Assembly (NCBI GenBank): GCA_037176905.1
Contig: JBBBWG010026402.1
Coordinates: 47,469 to 71,354, forward strand
Reading direction: 5' to 3'
DNA length: 23,886 nt
Source: Azolla pinnata
Taxonomy: Eukaryota > Streptophyta > Polypodiopsida > Salviniales > Salviniaceae
The notes under the pieces: model-generated
Databases searched by the model: none
The model's input: only the letters and a program-made list of their open reading frames with translations
Told to the model about the DNA's origin: nothing
Position numbers and translations under genes: made by a program
Shown: positions 21,547 to 23,886 of the stretch, one piece after another
Position numbering within the stretch: position 1 is the stretch's first letter
Layout of the letters: each line of letters opens with the position of its first letter

Positions 21547-21780
21547 GACATCCATTGTATGCATGTGTATGTATCTATGCATGTATGTATGTATGCCACG
21601 GACATCCATTGTATGCATGTATGTATGTATGCCACGGACATCCATTGTATGCATGTATGTATGCATGTGTATGCATGCAAGTTTTGTATCTATGCATGTG
21701 TGTATGCATGCGTATGTATGCAAGGCTTGTATCTATGCATGTATGTATATGTACGTATGCGTGTGTGCGTATGTATGTCA
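21547..21780 (+). repeat. ATGT/ATGC-type minisatellite upstream of the Obg gene
   Basis: A GACATCCATTGTATGCATGT module starts at 21547, 21601 and 21637 (the last two 36 bp apart) and is followed by ATGTATGT and GCCACG. After that come degenerate TATGCATG/TGTATGCA runs to about 21780. The array lies about 300-540 bp upstream of the Obg ATG on its minus strand, in likely promoter territory. Confidence 0.92.
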
Positions 21781-21794
21781 AGCTTGAATTGCTT

Positions 21795-22400
21795 CAGATG
21801 TGGTTTGGTCTAAGCTAGTTAAGTCTAAACCGGTTTGATCTAAACTGATTACCCAGCCAACCTCAATTGGTTCAGCTCAATCGGTTTAGCTCAAACTAGC
21901 TTATTCTAATTGGTTTAACTTGAATGCACTTAAGTTGTATTATTGCCTATAATTTAAAAACTTCGAATTTTTATGATGTACAAGTTGGAGCTCATGACTT
22001 ACAAGTTCTGCTTAACATTTTTATTGTTCTATAATCCATATAGATATATCAACATACTTTACCCTTTCAATTTTTTGAATATTTTATTATTAGCCTTTAG
22101 TTTTGAACTTTTAATGTCTTGGTTTTCAAACCAGTTTGGAGCCAGTTATGAAATCACTTTGGTGCCGGTAGCCAGTTAAGGAACTGATTTTGGGCTCTTT
22201 ACCAACCGGGTTGGAGCCAGTTAAGGAACCAAATTTAGGTTGTTTTGCCAACCCGCTTGGAGCCGGTTAAGCTGAATCGATAATATATCAAACCAAACCA
22301 AACTTGAGCCAAGCCGTTTAAAAATCATGAACTAAACTAAAATAAACCGCTAAATCGATAAACTGCTTTAAATCGGTTAAAAAATTCAATTTGGGTTCAA
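21795..22400. repeat. AACCGG/GGTTTAG-rich dispersed-repeat region, possible MITE-like element
   Basis: The left flank (21800-21925) is rich in CGGTTTGATCTAAAC- and TCAATCGGTTTAGCTC-like words. The right flank (22285-22400) has CAAACCAAACCAAACTTGAGCC and ATCGGTTAAAA, partly inverted to the left. In between, four modules of the form GGAGCCAGTTAAGGAA or GGAGCCGGTTAAG start near 22136, 22167, 22211 and 22257. This looks like a decayed repeat with partly inverted ends. I could not fix termini or a target-site duplication. Confidence 0.45.
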
Positions 22401-23481
22401 GCCGAATCGTTGCCAATTCATAGTCGTTAACCATCTCCAAATGTAGCTTCTCCATGAGATATCTGCAAATGGTCATTATCCTCTTGGCATCCTTTGCGAC
22501 TATTGCACCATGTTTAGGGTTGTAATGAACATTAGAAGATAGAGAGAAATGATATGATCTTACCCACAACACCTCAAACTCTATATCATTGGCTATTATA
22601 ATCCTACCAAGTATGTATATCGACCATTCGACTAGGTCAAAAGAAGGCCCCAAGGTAAATGTTGAATAGGTTGAGGAGGCGAGAGGACCAACAGTAAATG
22701 CTAAAGGGTTCTCTTTTAAAGTTTGTTTGCTTGTGAGTTGAGTCTTGATTATTTCTGTCAATATACCGGTAAATAGGATGAAGGGAAAGAGAGAACAAAG
22801 GCACTAGAGGAAGCCTACCTTTTAAACACTTTGCCTAGATCGGGCCCAGAGTTCCCACCACCCTTCCTTTGCTTAGAAGACACTATTGGCACAGACTAGT
22901 CGATAATAAACAATTATCTTACTAGGGGTTATTGCCTAGGTGCCTAACATGCGGTGGTAAACTAACCTAGAATTTGATGAGATCACCCTTGAGGTGTCGA
23001 ATGATTTTTCAGATACAACCATTACCACACAGACGCCATAACTATGGATTTCTATCTTTATCTCAATAGTGTGCCCCTTGCCCACATCTTGATTGATGAG
23101 CAAAAATGGCTAGTGATACAAATAGGTATTTCTAGTTGTTGCATGACATATTGTACTGATGGGGACGGTGACGAAATTTGGCGACGAACAATGCGCCACC
23201 ATGAAAAGGACAAGAGTTTGCTGACTTTCCCCACCAATGTTAGGACCTTACTCAAAGAGAAAAAAAATACTAATGTTTGTACCTATTAAGATTATAAAAA
23301 TATTTATAATCCAAGGGAAAGAAACCTCTAAAGTTGAATAAAAGTGTCTCAATGGTCCAGCTCAGTGTGTTCACACACATCACTACCAAAATATATCAAC
23401 AAATCACGCTTAAGAGTAATGTGGGTGAACAAGGAGCTAGTATTCATGGTATTAGGAAGTGCCAAACTATGTGGATAGACA
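22401..23481. other. Intergenic sequence without a recognised gene
   Basis: A 147-codon minus-strand frame (22318-22761) and short frames at 23044-23289 show no family resemblance I can name. Next to the copia remnant, the part nearest 23481 could hold its 3' untranslated or LTR sequence, but no ends are visible. Confidence 0.4.
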
Positions 23482-23750
23482 TCAATCCATGAGTGGAAGT
23501 AATCCTAAAACTTTGTAAAAAGCTTCAAACCACTCCTTAGGGAGACCCTTAGTAAAAAGGTTTGCAATGTTCTCTTGCGTTAGTACATCAGCCAAACTGA
23601 TCTCCCCAGCAAAGAAACTCTCTCTAACGTAATGATAATGCAACTTGATGGAATTAGTGTGAGCATGGAACACAGGGCTCCTCATAACTGTCAATGAAGA
23701 TACTAGTGGTTGAAGACAAACATTATCAGTCAAAAGTGTCGAAAACGGGC
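23482..23750 (-). mobile_element. Ty1/copia retrotransposon remnant, end of pol (RNase H)
   Basis: Read on the minus strand, the frame contains RSPVFHAHTNSIKLHYHYVRE, then GEISLADVLTQENIANLFTK and GLPKEWFEAF. These match the C-terminal RNase H tail of copia polyproteins, where [20 protein letters not shown] and VxTxxQxADIxTKxLP are typical. The frame ends at 23482. Sequence beyond about 23750 no longer reads like copia pol, so the remnant is truncated or interrupted there. Confidence 0.8.
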
Positions 23751-23814
23751 ATCTAATGGCCGTGTTCACACTGTCCATAGCTGGACGGGCCATATTTGTA
23801 ATATGCCGCAATGG

Positions 23815-23886
23815 CTGGTGCCCTAGCCTGGGGGTATAAATACCAGGCTTGTATGGTCGTCCAAAGTTGGTTGCTCCAACTCAGTT
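23815..23886 (+). promoter_or_regulatory. TATA-box motif preceded by GCCCTAG, possible LTR promoter
   Basis: On the plus strand GCCCTAG is followed eight bases later by TATAAATA (about 23840-23847). The same two-motif layout occurs on the minus strand in the LTR-like sequences near 100 and 15540. The window ends too soon to show an element. It is opposite in strand to the adjacent copia pol remnant. Confidence 0.35.

Noticed and set aside
21547..21680. Spaced repeats that resemble a CRISPR array.
   Set aside because: The spacers are themselves repeat units of the same ATGT motif, and the genome is a plant nuclear genome. This is a minisatellite.
21472..21818. Cys/Met/Tyr/His-rich open frames on both strands over the ATGT array.
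   Set aside because: Open only because the ATGT/ATGC repeats lack stops. There is no start context, no homologue recognised, and the region is repetitive.
22318..22761. A 147-codon minus-strand frame.
   Set aside because: No recognisable domain. It overlaps the AACCGG-rich repeat at one end. Could be a decayed element gene, but the evidence is too weak to call.

Overview
The window is nuclear DNA of a land plant, most likely a flowering plant. Its protein-coding genes are split by short GT-AG introns, the intergenic DNA is AT-rich, simple repeats and retrotransposon debris are common, and the encoded proteins resemble Arabidopsis MIA/PDR2 and ObgC. I cannot name the species.

Layout. (1) 379-3724, plus strand: eight exons of a KT/HAK/KUP potassium transporter that lacks its first exon and looks broken. 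It has a frameshift in exon 7, an in-frame TAG in exon 8, and a GGTACT-type minisatellite in place of most of the cytosolic C-terminal region. LTR-like sequence lies just upstream of its first visible exon. (2) 3725-5443: intergenic, with TA/GA and 16-bp repeats. (3) 5444-13510, minus strand: a complete 22-coding-exon P5A-type ATPase (MIA/PDR2, Spf1, ATP13A1 family; 1233 aa), with a probable 5'UTR intron and a TTC-rich tract upstream. (4) 14.5-16.7 kb: a degenerate tandem array, an LTR-like fragment on the minus strand, telomere-like TTTAGGG motifs and a small inverted/direct repeat. (5) 16732-16812, minus strand: tRNA-Ser(UGA). (6) 17527-21241, minus strand: a complete 6-coding-exon Obg GTPase (836 aa, probably plastid) with an unusually long acidic N-terminal region. 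(7) 21.5-23.9 kb: an ATGT-type minisatellite, an AACCGG-rich repeat region, and a Ty1/copia pol remnant at the right edge.

The three protein genes have unrelated housekeeping roles: K+ transport, ER membrane-protein quality control, and plastid ribosome or membrane biogenesis. There is no operon and no sign of functional clustering. The tie between them is structural: intron 1 of the broken transporter holds a 119-bp, about 92%-identical, ungapped copy of the exon 12/intron 12/exon 13 junction of the neighbouring P5A ATPase. I see no new multi-gene system. The most notable things are this captured fragment and the minisatellite replacement in the transporter.

Exon borders were set by hand from reading-frame continuity, GT-AG sites and remembered family sequences. 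All coding exons of the P5A and Obg models join in phase without a stop.
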